Source: Chondrus crispus (taxonomy: Eukaryota; Rhodophyta; Florideophyceae; Gigartinales; Gigartinaceae). From it: 64,000 nt of DNA. The DNA lies in NCBI RefSeq assembly GCF_000350225.1, contig NW_005179207.1:34193-98192 (forward strand). The letters run 5' to 3'. The notes under the pieces were generated by a model. That model ran no database searches and had not been told where the DNA came from. It saw nothing but the letters and a program-made list of their open reading frames with translations. Positions 8,765 through 17,900 of the stretch are shown one piece after another (the stretch's first letter is position 1; the number at the start of each line of letters is the position of its first letter). The position numbers and the translations under genes are program-made.

Positions 8765-9772
8765 AATAGAGATGGGCGACAAGATGATATGAGAGAAGAT
8801 GCAAACTATTGCAGAGCGGAGCCTCGTGTCGCGAGAAGTGAAACGTATTCAGGATTCAATGTTTACATCGAAAAGTGGTATTGGGACAGACGGTTGGCGA
8901 ATGGATGCCCGCAACTTTATTGCAGATGCAGCAAGCTGTACAAACCACTGATTCAGATCCGGAAGATATCATGGCATTGCTCTAATGGCATCTCACAAAA
9001 CACGGGCACCCGTGTTGGTCATCTACGTAGATAACCAACGGAGGTGAACACCGGCGCAAGAAAATAGAAATAGTGATGTGATGTTTCGAACGCACTTGGA
9101 TAACATTTAATGAGCCAAGGTACCTCGATAAATTTATCATTACTTAGTAACAGATGAAAAGAATTTAGCTATCATAGACTGCCTCCTTCGCAATTCGACG
9201 GGAAATGCCTTGGAAAGTCTGTCTTCGTGCACCAGGACCTTCTCGGGATTGTACAGAAAATGGTCGATCCACGCCTGATATATCTCCTGAACATCGATTG
9301 GAGGCGGTCTTGATAGCAAATACTCTCTGTTACACCATACAACAATACAGAAGGACTGGTACAAATGTGGTTTGCTGCGAATGTGAGCACGTGAGAGCAA
9401 AAGACGTTCATTCTGGAAGGGAACTGTACCAGGGGGGCCGTGACCAGCAAAGTTCCTTCGGAGGTAATTTCTTGAAGCTGCGCGGCAACATTGTATGTAG
9501 TACCCATTGGAAGTAATGCACACCTACAGTATGGCCTCTGACCCGTGTTTGGTCATCAAACGTGTCTGTTCTTGCTGTTTGGAGTTCGCTTTGGAGAGAG
9601 GTTCTCTTCGGAGTGTAGAACCGTAAACCATCGCTGCCCCAAAACGTCGTATCGGGGATATATCGTGCGGCACAGTTTGGCTAAATGTCCAAGGTGTGGA
9701 TGCGGCTGTACCACTGCGCAGTGCTTTGCCGCGCTGGTTCAACAATTTACTGTGGTCCTTATCCCACGCATC
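8765..9772. other. Unassigned sequence between the palindromes and the family C LTR
   Basis: No gene is convincing here. The longest frame is on the minus strand at 9140-9523 (127 codons) and shows no motif I recognise; a second minus frame at 9524-9745 is equally featureless. A CGGGCACCCG inverted repeat lies near 9002. The stretch may belong to the same mobile element as the nuclease ORF, but nothing in the sequence proves it. Confidence 0.4.
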
Positions 9773-10714
9773 CTAGGGGGGCAAAAGGAAGATGCCCGGC
9801 CCGGGACGAATGGTGGTAGAGTCTTGTACAGGCAGCTGCTCGGCGAGTTCGGGGCGGTGATTAAGAAGCCGGGCCCGATGGGTCGTAAAGCCAATGCTCG
9901 CTGAGGGCCTGGTACACCTTATACCCGTAATAAGGTCTTCGACGGGGGCGTCGCAACGCAGCCCGACGGGAATTAGCAAAAACGTAGCAGCGCTACACCT
10001 CCGTACTGCCCGATGGCAAAGTACCGACACCGGAACGGTTGCAACCTGTATCTGATGGAACCAACACTGTCCTGTATACACAACCGGACCTTCGAGGGAG
10101 ACGTCGTCGCAACAGCCTCCGTCGGGGGACGTACACAAGTAGCAGCGTTACACCCACCTGTCGCCCGATGGCTAAGACACATACACCGGTCCGGTCGCAA
10201 CCAAAGCCAATGGCACCAACAACAAACAAAAGAACCAACACAAGAGCCCGATGACTCCAGTCGTCACAATGCGGATCGCAATCACGCACTGTAGAACCAA
10301 CACAAGATAAGGGAATAGAAATAGAGATAGAAATAGAAAAGGATAGGTGAAATAAAGAAAAAGGAAAGGGAACCCCCGAGCGCAAAGGATAACGTAATCT
10401 GTGGTAAAAGGGAGCGTCTTGGGAAAGACGGACTTCGACCAAGGAGATATTCAACTCTGGCAACTCGGGTTACCTTTACTGACTTGGTCGTCAGAGGGCT
10501 AAGGTATATATCGCCCCGCTGGAGCCACTACAATAGCTCTCGGCGCTAAATCCTAGATCTAATCTAATGTTAAATAACTAATATGCAACTAATTGAAATT
10601 ACTAATTAAAATAATAAAGTGTAATAATTTTCACTTGTCACCCCCCCACTTTGTCATACCCCTCAATTCCTTTTCTTTTCACTCCCCCACGGTGTAGTCG
10701 ATTATTGCACTACA
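9773..10714 (-). repeat. Truncated family C LTR
   Basis: From about 9773 (GGGGGGCAAAAGG) to 10714 the sequence is nearly identical to the LTR of element C at 28946-29899, in the same orientation. It ends on the plus strand in TTGCACTACA, which is the 5' terminus TGTAGTGCAA when read in element orientation. The first 170 bases or so of the element C LTR (28774-28945) are missing, so this is a solo or truncated LTR that lost its 3' part. The last 150 bases are AT-rich and diverge more between the two copies. Confidence 0.85.
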
Positions 10715-11495
10715 ATGGGTCGGTCGAGTATACTTTCTGGCGCTTGAGATATGCAATACAGGTAGTGTTGCTGCGATTGAATAGGCAGAGAAAAGATGTT
10801 GATGCATAGAACAAACGAGAGTTGAGAACGAAGCGTTTTGGCGGCAATCTCAGTACTCCTTTTCAGCCATGTCATGGACAAATCAGATCTAGGGCTAATA
10901 CTCGGTTTCTTCTTTGCAGTTGGGTCATCATTTTGTCGACGCATGTTAAAGATGGCTTTAATGCCCTCTGCAAAGCGCGTTCTACCATGGCTCGGTCGTT
11001 TACGCTGCATGGAACTTCGTTCCTCAATTTGGCATTTGCTTTGCTTTCGGGCGCTCGATACACCCCTGGGCATCGGGGTTTTCGCAGGTATCTTCATGTC
11101 TGAGATATGGGGTGTATTGGCTTTTCTACGAAGTGCGTAGGGCGTATTCACAGTCATGTGTCACACTGCTGAGCCGCAGTAATGTGGCGTAAAAGCGCCT
11201 CAGTGTCAGGATGCCAGCGTGTGCAAGAAGCAAGCTGTCGATATGTGCGTCCCTGACGATGTTGAGATTCCTTGCTAGAGCCTTAAGGGCGACGGGATCT
11301 TGAAACGCGTGCAGCCAGGAGAGCGGAAGAAGAGGAGAGTGAGGGGCTTATGTGAGTGGAGAAACTCGCGACAGAGTAACGTCCTGGTTGGGCGAAGGGA
11401 GCAAGCGGATGGCGTGGGTAATAGCAGTTGAGGTGATACGTGCAATTGGCGCGGGGGACGTTTTGGAGAGGAGGGCGTTTTCGACTGGTGGAAAG
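10715..11495. other. Flank between LTR remnant and element B, possible coding remnant on the minus strand
   Basis: On the minus strand an open stretch from about 11345 to a stop at 11126-11128 reads as ordinary protein (for example HAFQDPVALKALARNLN and DAHIDSLLLAHAGIL) but has no start codon. A second minus frame (10702-11157, 151 codons, basic) follows in another register. This could be a decayed gene or exon; I cannot assign a family. The bases up to 11495 show no continuation of the element C pol, although B abuts C at its other end. Confidence 0.35.
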
Positions 11496-11553
11496 TGTAG
11501 TATAACCCCCCCCCTGGGGGTTTAAATTAGATTAGATCAAGAACTAGATCAGC

Positions 11554-11776
11554 TACTGTAGAGCGTCGAGCTCTACAGTACCACCGCGCGTGTCCACGTG
11601 TACACCACGGGGACAAGGGACTTGCGCATACACGTGTACACGTGTACAGCGCGCGAACGAAGCGCGCACGCACTACGAGTGATACGTGTACTGTCAGCCT
11701 CGACATAGCTGACAGTATTACAGTGCAGGCCGACCTGCACTACAGTAGCCCACTACAGTACCACGGTACTGTAGTG
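11554..11776 (+). promoter_or_regulatory. Series of perfect stem-loops in U3 of the element B LTR
   Basis: There are four perfect inverted repeats: 11554-11580 (TACTGTAGAGC arms), 11689-11717 (TACTGTCAGC arms), 11722-11741 (AGTGCAGG arms) and 11751-11776 (a 12-base stem, CACTACAGTACC). GCGCGC arms also occur at 11649-11667. Element A keeps the order with different arm sequences, for example AGTGTCGGT pairing with ACCGGCACT at 6160-6179. Base changes are thus compensated. The 3' LTR of B has two changes that weaken the second stem. They may be paired binding sites or RNA structure at the 3' end of the genomic transcript; this is inferred. Confidence 0.65.
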
Positions 11777-11793
11777 TTATGATAGAGTGTTTT

Positions 11794-11852
11794 GTATATT
11801 AAATATGGAGCGGACCGACGGCGGCGGGAGGGGACAAGCACGGGCTTGTCCT
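11794..11852 (+). promoter_or_regulatory. Putative LTR promoter: TATA-like core and start-site hairpin
   Basis: GTATATTAAATATGG at 11794-11808 is the only strongly AT-rich run in this GC-rich LTR. It is followed by AGCGGACCG, which element A keeps. About 30 bases downstream lies the hairpin GGACAAGCACGGGCTTGTCC (11830-11849), also kept in A. The spacing suits a TATA box and a transcript that starts in or just before the hairpin, defining the U3/R boundary. No experimental start site is known to me. Confidence 0.55.
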
Positions 11853-12197
11853 CAACCGACCGCCAAGGTCAGTCCACCCAGCTTATTCTAAACGTCGCCT
11901 TCGCTCTTCGCGCGCGTTTAGTCGGAGCCGAGCCGGAGTGGACGCGCAGCACGCGAGCGAGCACGGAACCGCCTCCGCCCGTCAGCACTGGTACGTCACC
12001 CAGTGCTGCTCCGGGGCGTCGAGGCGTCGATCCGCTCGTGCGTGCGCGCGTCCCTGCTCGCTCCCGCTCTACCACCGCTACCCGGGCCCGAGCCCGGTTC
12101 CGTAGCTGGTTGGCCCGCTTCACCCCTTCTCCGAACCGGGGTCTACAGGTCGAACTGCGCATACACCTCCAGTCGTCTGGGGGTGTTTATGCTACAG

Positions 12198-12213
12198 TGG
12201 TCTCCCGACCTAG
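12198..12213 (+). promoter_or_regulatory. Primer-binding site of element B
   Basis: TGGTCTCCCGACCTAG starts one base after the LTR end. The leading TGG matches the complement of a tRNA CCA tail, and elements C and D carry the same site at the same place (C identical over 15 bases, D with one base changed). Read as the 3' end of a tRNA it implies a C61-starting T-stem strand (CTAGG) and acceptor strand TCGGGAG with discriminator A. It is not the initiator-Met site common in this superfamily. Which tRNA this is I cannot tell without the host set. Confidence 0.8.
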
Positions 12214-12272
12214 AAGACCCCGAGATCTTTCCGAGAAGACTTTCTTTTTCCTCCGCGTCCGTACGCGTTGAG

Positions 12273-14870
12273 ATGAGTCAAGAATACGCCACCTCGATCC
12301 GGTCCGAACCGGCGGATCCGAGGGCGGCCGCTATGCACGCACCATCACCGCCGTTCGGCGACGGCGACGCTGGTGTCCGAGACCGCGAACCGTCGCCCGA
12401 GTCCCCCGAAGGACAAGCGGCTGCGATGTTCGATCGCATAGCTGACTACATCGAGGAAGTCCGTACTTCACTCCGTATAGACGTGACGGACGCCGTCTAC
12501 TCGCGATGTATGGACGAGCTTCGCTCCCTACGTGAAGGGAGGTTCGATCGAGTCAGCCAGTCCTTGGAGAATCTCCGAGCACTAGTCGACGAGTTACACT
12601 CGCGACTGGTGCTCGTCGAAGACTCACGCCTCGCACAGCCCGTACTGCACGGGCAAGGTCGCCCCACGAGGCCGACCTCGACGAGACGTCCCGACGATCG
12701 ACCGTCCCCGTCAGCAGAGCAGTTGGGTGCGTTCGCGCACCTCTCCGCCGAGCTCAACGCTACGCGACAGCGTGCTCGTGACATGGAACGGACCATGGCC
12801 GCAAGGCTGCCCGGTGCCCCCACGAGAGGGCCCGGTGGTGCCGTACCTCCGAGCGCCGTCGCTCCGGAAGGTTGGCGTCCGACTGGCGCCGACGCCAGTC
12901 GGACTGCGGAAGGAAACCGTCCTCCGATGGGCGCGAATCTCGCGTCCGAGACCCAAGCATTGCCGCCTATCCCCGTAAGTAGGCGGCAGATGGACCGCGT
13001 ATCGTACGCGGACGAACAGGACCGTGAAGGAGCCGCCCGCGGATCCGGAGAACCGCTGTTCTCCGTCGATCCCCGCTGGGGCGGCTACCCGCCGGCGAGT
13101 TATGCCGAGCACCCAGGTCCGGTAGACGTCCGTACGCTACCGGTTACCTCCTTCGGCACGCTAGGTCCCGCCGAACCCGGGCTCGAGCCGGTGCATACGA
13201 TGATCCAAGAGTTCAGCGCCGTCGCTGACTATCGTATGTACCGCTTGGATAACACCTCGAGGCTCGTCACCTCGGGTGACGCGGGACGGATCGCGAAGTA
13301 CGTCCAACGCTGCCGTGGGATCCGTCCCACGATGAGGAGCTTTGACGGTACGGACGCGATCCAGCTCCTACCGTTCTTGAAGGATATTCGGATAACCTTC
13401 AACTCGCAACACCTGACCGAAGGTGTTGCCGTGAGAGTCCTCGCGCACTTCTTAGAGCGCGACGCGGAGCGCCTGTATACGAGTTATACGATGCGTGGCC
13501 TCCGCGCCGGCCAACTACACGACGACGTGAGTTGGCCGGGGCTCGTGAACCAGTTCCTGAAACGCTACCTAACCGACGACGTGTTAGGTGAAGCGTACGA
13601 CGCTGTCGCGACGGCGCGACAGCAATCTCATGAAACGGAGAGCACGTTCGCGGACCGGCTCGAAACGGCCGCGTTCCGGTGCACGGCAGTGTTCTCCGAA
13701 CAGTCCCTCGCGCACTACTTCGTGCGGGGACTCGCTCCTGCGACCCGTGCCGCAGTTTCCGAGACAGTGCAGCGGCTGCCGAGCCGCCAGAAGACCGATC
13801 TTCCGACCATCCGCCGTATCGCAACGGCAGAAGGAACCACTTACCGCGCTCGACGCGGTTTACCTCTGCCGGATTCGAAACCGGCAGGGAGGGCTGGCAG
13901 GACTACGAAGTCCGCCGCAACAAGTTCGCCCGCCTCTACCCTGCATGTCGGGGAGGATGAGTGGCAGGCCGACCCTGTCCTCATTACGCAAGGAGCAGGG
14001 CCGGTAGGGGGTCGACCCCCTTCACCGATGTCGACCGGAACGACGTCGAGCTACGCGACCGCGTTCGCGGCCACTCCCAGAGCCCCCAGGGGTACGGTTC
14101 CCCGGGTCGCTGAGCTCGACATCTCAAACCGAGATCCCGGAGGTGAAGCCCCTCGCGTACCCCTCCTCACCGATGAGGAGGCGCGTCACGCGGCGACCTT
14201 CGCCTCAACGGACGGCAGCGCGTACGTGTGCTGGCTATGTCGTACGTACGGACACGCCATGTACGCCTGCCCGTTCCTGTCGCCGGAACAACGAATGTTC
14301 ACGGCGTACAGGAACTACCGCTACCAGATGGAGACGCGCCCCGGGGCGCGCAATCTACTCCGGCAAGCGGTCGGCGAGGGTCGTCCCCCGCGTCAAGGTT
14401 TCCCGAATCGGTCGGGTGGGGGCGCTCGATTCGCCCCCCGTGGAGGCGGGTATCGTCGTACCGAACTCGATCGTCGCGATCGGCCCGACTACCGCCAGGC
14501 CGACACAAGGTACCCCCGCCAAGGAGGGAGAGGGGACCGAGACCGTTCTCGGTTACCCCAACAGGTACAGAATGCGATAATGTACCTGCAAGACTGGGTA
14601 GAGGATCCGTACTCCCTACCCGCGGAGGGTCACGAAGGAGAGCCGACTCGCTTCATCCCCATATCCTGCGACGGCCGGACGCCGCAGGTCAAGGCCCGGA
14701 AGTACCCGAGTACTTCGCCAAGGCTGCCGAGCCGCCCGGGAGGAATAGTCCCGACCCACGTGGTCGGCCACCCGGAGAAGACCTGGCCGACGATAGCCAG
14801 GGGGGTAGCTCCGATAGCACCGGTAGTTCGAAAAAAGGGTAAAGACGGTTACGTACACGCGGTCGCGTGA
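12273..14870 (+). CDS. gag: Gag polyprotein of element B (865 aa)
   Basis: The frame is open from 12003 inside the LTR, but the first Met downstream of the primer-binding site is at 12273 (MSQEYATS), taken as the start. An acidic, Pro-rich N-terminal half carries a helical segment around residues 45-125. The capsid-like core (VADYRMYRLDNTSRL, IAKYVQRCRGIRPTM, LAHFLERDAERLY, TFADRLETAAFRC) spans roughly residues 310-520. A single CCHC zinc knuckle, CWLCRTYGHAMYAC, begins at residue 653, followed by an Arg/Gly/Tyr-rich basic tail. Capsid and knuckle align with the decayed gag of element D. Gag assembles the virus-like particle and packages element RNA. The stop at 14868-14870 lies 112 bases before the pol Met and overlaps the open pol frame. 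Confidence 0.9.
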   Translation: MSQEYATSIRSEPADPRAAAMHAPSPPFGDGDAGVRDREPSPESPEGQAAAMFDRIADYIEEVRTSLRIDVTDAVYSRCMDELRSLREGRFDRVSQSLENLRALVDELHSRLVLVEDSRLAQPVLHGQGRPTRPTSTRRPDDRPSPSAEQLGAFAHLSAELNATRQRARDMERTMAARLPGAPTRGPGGAVPPSAVAPEGWRPTGADASRTAEGNRPPMGANLASETQALPPIPVSRRQMDRVSYADEQDREGAARGSGEPLFSVDPRWGGYPPASYAEHPGPVDVRTLPVTSFGTLGPAEPGLEPVHTMIQEFSAVADYRMYRLDNTSRLVTSGDAGRIAKYVQRCRGIRPTMRSFDGTDAIQLLPFLKDIRITFNSQHLTEGVAVRVLAHFLERDAERLYTSYTMRGLRAGQLHDDVSWPGLVNQFLKRYLTDDVLGEAYDAVATARQQSHETESTFADRLETAAFRCTAVFSEQSLAHYFVRGLAPATRAAVSETVQRLPSRQKTDLPTIRRIATAEGTTYRARRGLPLPDSKPAGRAGRTTKSAATSSPASTLHVGEDEWQADPVLITQGAGPVGGRPPSPMSTGTTSSYATAFAATPRAPRGTVPRVAELDISNRDPGGEAPRVPLLTDEEARHAATFASTDGSAYVCWLCRTYGHAMYACPFLSPEQRMFTAYRNYRYQMETRPGARNLLRQAVGEGRPPRQGFPNRSGGGARFAPRGGGYRRTELDRRDRPDYRQADTRYPRQGGRGDRDRSRLPQQVQNAIMYLQDWVEDPYSLPAEGHEGEPTRFIPISCDGRTPQVKARKYPSTSPRLPSRPGGIVPTHVVGHPEKTWPTIARGVAPIAPVVRKKGKDGYVHAVA
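14827..14870 (+). promoter_or_regulatory. Gag-pol overlap, candidate +1 frameshift window
   Basis: The pol frame (+1 relative to gag) is bounded upstream by a TAG at 14824-14826 and is then open without a stop into pol. Gag and pol therefore overlap by 44 bases, containing the run CGAAAAAAGGG. Either +1 (or -2) frameshifting in this window or reinitiation at the pol ATG at 14983 could express pol. A -1 shift at the A-run would hit TAA almost at once and does not lead into pol. Confidence 0.5.
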
Positions 14871-14982
14871 GCCGTCTTTTCCCTATGAACTAGACCGGTC
14901 CCCGCGTGCTGGCCAAGGACACGGGGGGTATTGTCCGATAATACATCCCCCGCTATCGGAGTCGAGCACGGGGACTTCAGCA

Positions 14983-17900
14983 ATGTCGACATTGCAGGAG
15001 AAACCCAACACCGAGGCCCACGTAGACCCGATGTTGGAAGAAGGCACCACAGGGACACCCGACATCCCAGTGAAGCGCAACGAGCGAGACGTGGTTAACG
15101 CCGACCGACACGAGTCGGTCGCCCTTCGGACCCCGGGGAGCCCAAGGTCGCCGACGAAATGTCCGCCTCGTACGGACTCCAGCACCTGGACGGGCGTCAC
15201 TGAGACGCGAACGTCCCCCGGCTCGAGCCGAAGGAAACGCAAGAGGGGCCAACGCCGAAGTCGAAGGCCCCGGCGGAACGACCTCACCGATAAGGTCGCG
15301 CCCAAGGTGGTCGATGGCCTCGTATGCCTCATGACGTCGAAAATATATAACGTCTTGGGCTCCGTGGCCACCGAAGGCAACGCGTTTAAGCCCCACACGA
15401 TCGCCGTCGACACGTGCTCGGGCTACAACTTGGTGAGGAAGGCCGACCTCCCTCCCGACTGGGCTCGCTACGTAATACGGGGCGCGCCATTACCACGCCT
15501 GGCTGGCGCGAACAGTAACCCGCTTCGACTTACGGCGGTCGTCCGCCTCGCGGTCCGGCTGCGGAACACGACGTTCCGCATACCTTTCGTAGTGGCCGAA
15601 CAACTCGCTGTTCCCGTTCTACTTGGGACCGCGTTCATTGATGCGCACGTACGCAGCATCGACATCGATGGACAGAAGCTCGAACTTCGTCACGGTGGCT
15701 CGGTAGCCATCGTCAATGGGAAGGGGGAACCGACTCCCCCTACCAGGCGACATGGTCGCCAAACTAGTCGTCCGGAGGTACGCGAGGAGGTCCCGCAGGC
15801 GATCCGAATCGCCCGCTGGGCTACCATCCCCGCGATGTCGCAAGCCCGTGTGCGTGTGACAACCGCGGGGAGGGGTCTCGTGTTCCTGGAGCCCAAGCCC
15901 TCACTCCAACACCGCCATGGAGTGAGGCTGACGAATGGCGTCGCGGAAGTCCTGCCGAACCAGACATTCGAAGTCCTCGTCGCAAACTTCTCGCGACGGG
16001 AGAGGCGGCTTCCGAAGCACACCGTCGTGGGATACGCGAAGCGCAACCCCCTCGCGATCCTCACGCCCGAACGTCGAGTCGCTGAGGGGGTCGCGCTTGC
16101 GTTGCATCTGACCGACTTGACCGATCAAGTCAGAGAGGTCGGAGCTGGCCGATCCAGCTCCGACGAGAAGGCAACCGCGGGGAGTGAAGGGGTTGACCCG
16201 GACGAACGGTCACCTATACCCCAACCGACGGCGGAGGGTACTGTACCCCCCCAGCAGAAGGATCCCGAAAATCCACCGATGGATTGGGAAAAAGAGATTG
16301 ACTTGTCATACATCGATGATGACAAGCTCCGTGGCCACGTGCTCGAGATGCTCCGTAAGCACTCGAATCTGTGGAGCGGTGCGCTCGGAACGATCCAAGC
16401 CACAGAGCACCGCATTCCCCTCGAACCGGGAACGAAACCGATTCGTTCTATGCCCTATCGGAAGGGCCCGGCCATGCGCGAAATGGTCGCGAAGGAGGTC
16501 AACAAGATGTTGAACGCAGGGGTTATCGAACCCGCCAGCACCGAGTGGGCGTCCCCGGTGGTGCTCGTACCGAAGAAAGACGGCTCTCTTCGGTTCTGCG
16601 TGGACTACCGGCGTCTCAACGCGAAGACTGCAGCGGATTCGTATCCGCTGCCGCGTATGGACGACTGCATCGACTCGTTAGGAGATGCAGCCGTCTTTAC
16701 GACGCTGGACTGCAATTCCGGTTATTGGCAGATCCCGGTCGCTCCCGAGGACCGGGATAAGACTACCTTCACGACACATATGGGTACGTACCGCCATTTG
16801 CGCATGCCGTTTGGATTAAAAGGGGCACCGGCCACCTTCCAACGTGCCCTCGATATCATACTCTCCGGAGTCCGCTGGCAAATATGCCTCGTCTATCTCG
16901 ATGACGTTATCGTGTTCTCGCGTACGGACGCGGAACACGCAAGGCACCTCGATACCGTCTTGAGCTTGTTGCGGAGTGCCGGCATCTCCCTCAAGCTTAA
17001 GAAGTGCAGCTTCTTCCGTCCCAAGGTGCATTACCTGGGGCACGTGATATCCCCAGGTAAGCTGAGCGTTTCGGATACGGCCTCCGACGCCTTCCGAACG
17101 TTCACGTTCCCGAGGACGCTGACGCAGGTGCGCTCGTTCCTCGGGGCGTGTAACGTGTATCGTCGCTTCGTCAAGGGCTTCTCGAAGATTGCCCGTCCGT
17201 TATCCGATATAACGCGCAAGGACTCGGATCACGATTTCGATAACCCAACGGAAGTTCAGCTTCAGGCTTTCGAAAGCCTGAAGGCTGCGATGATCTCCCC
17301 GCCGATCCTCGCGCTACCACGGTACGGCCGACCGTACCTGTTGGACACTGACGCCAGTGCATATCAACTCGGGTGCACCCTCCTACAGGAGCACGACGAG
17401 CCAAACGATTGGCGCCCCGTTGGGTACTGGTCGTACGCGCTAAGCGATAGCGAACGGAACTACAGCGCTACGGAGCGTGAGTGCTTCGCCGTGGTGTGGG
17501 CCGTCCGCACACTGCGGCCGTATATCGAAGGAACCAAGTTCACCGTCCGGACGGATCACGACGCCCTCCCATGGCTCATGTCGCTCACGGAGAGCTCAGG
17601 AAGACTCACCCGGTGGCGGCTACGTCTGGCTGAATACGATTTCACCATTCAGTACCGCCCCGGGCGCGTGCATCAGGTGCCCGATGCCCTGTCACGACTC
17701 GTGTCGCCGAAGGTCGCCGATGACGCTCGCCCCACCGTCGAGGTGGATGACGACATTCCCACTTTCGACGGGGGCACGACAGTCCGAGACGTATCGAACG
17801 AGCTCGCGGACCACGCTTGTACCGCGAGCTGCGATCATCAGGGCGTCCATGTCTTCGTAACGACACGGAACCAAGCCGAAGCCCGAACAAGGTCGCGCGT

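Larger units (their letters stand above)
11496..12196 (+). repeat. 5' LTR of element B
   Basis: It starts TGTAGTATAACC and ends TATGCTACA. U3 (to about 11825) contains a row of perfect stem-loops and a TATA-like core; the presumed R region opens with a hairpin, and the 3' end has a CACCTCCAG/CTGGGGGTG hairpin. The paired LTR is 24772-25475; the differences include a longer C-run in the 3' copy and several G-to-A or C-to-T changes. Confidence 0.95.

Noticed and set aside
12003-12272. Upstream extension of the gag frame into the LTR
   Set aside because: It would start before the primer-binding site; the first Met after that site (12273) is the sensible start.
14228-14842. 204-codon plus ORF overlapping gag
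   Set aside because: Shadow frame of gag without counterpart in element D.
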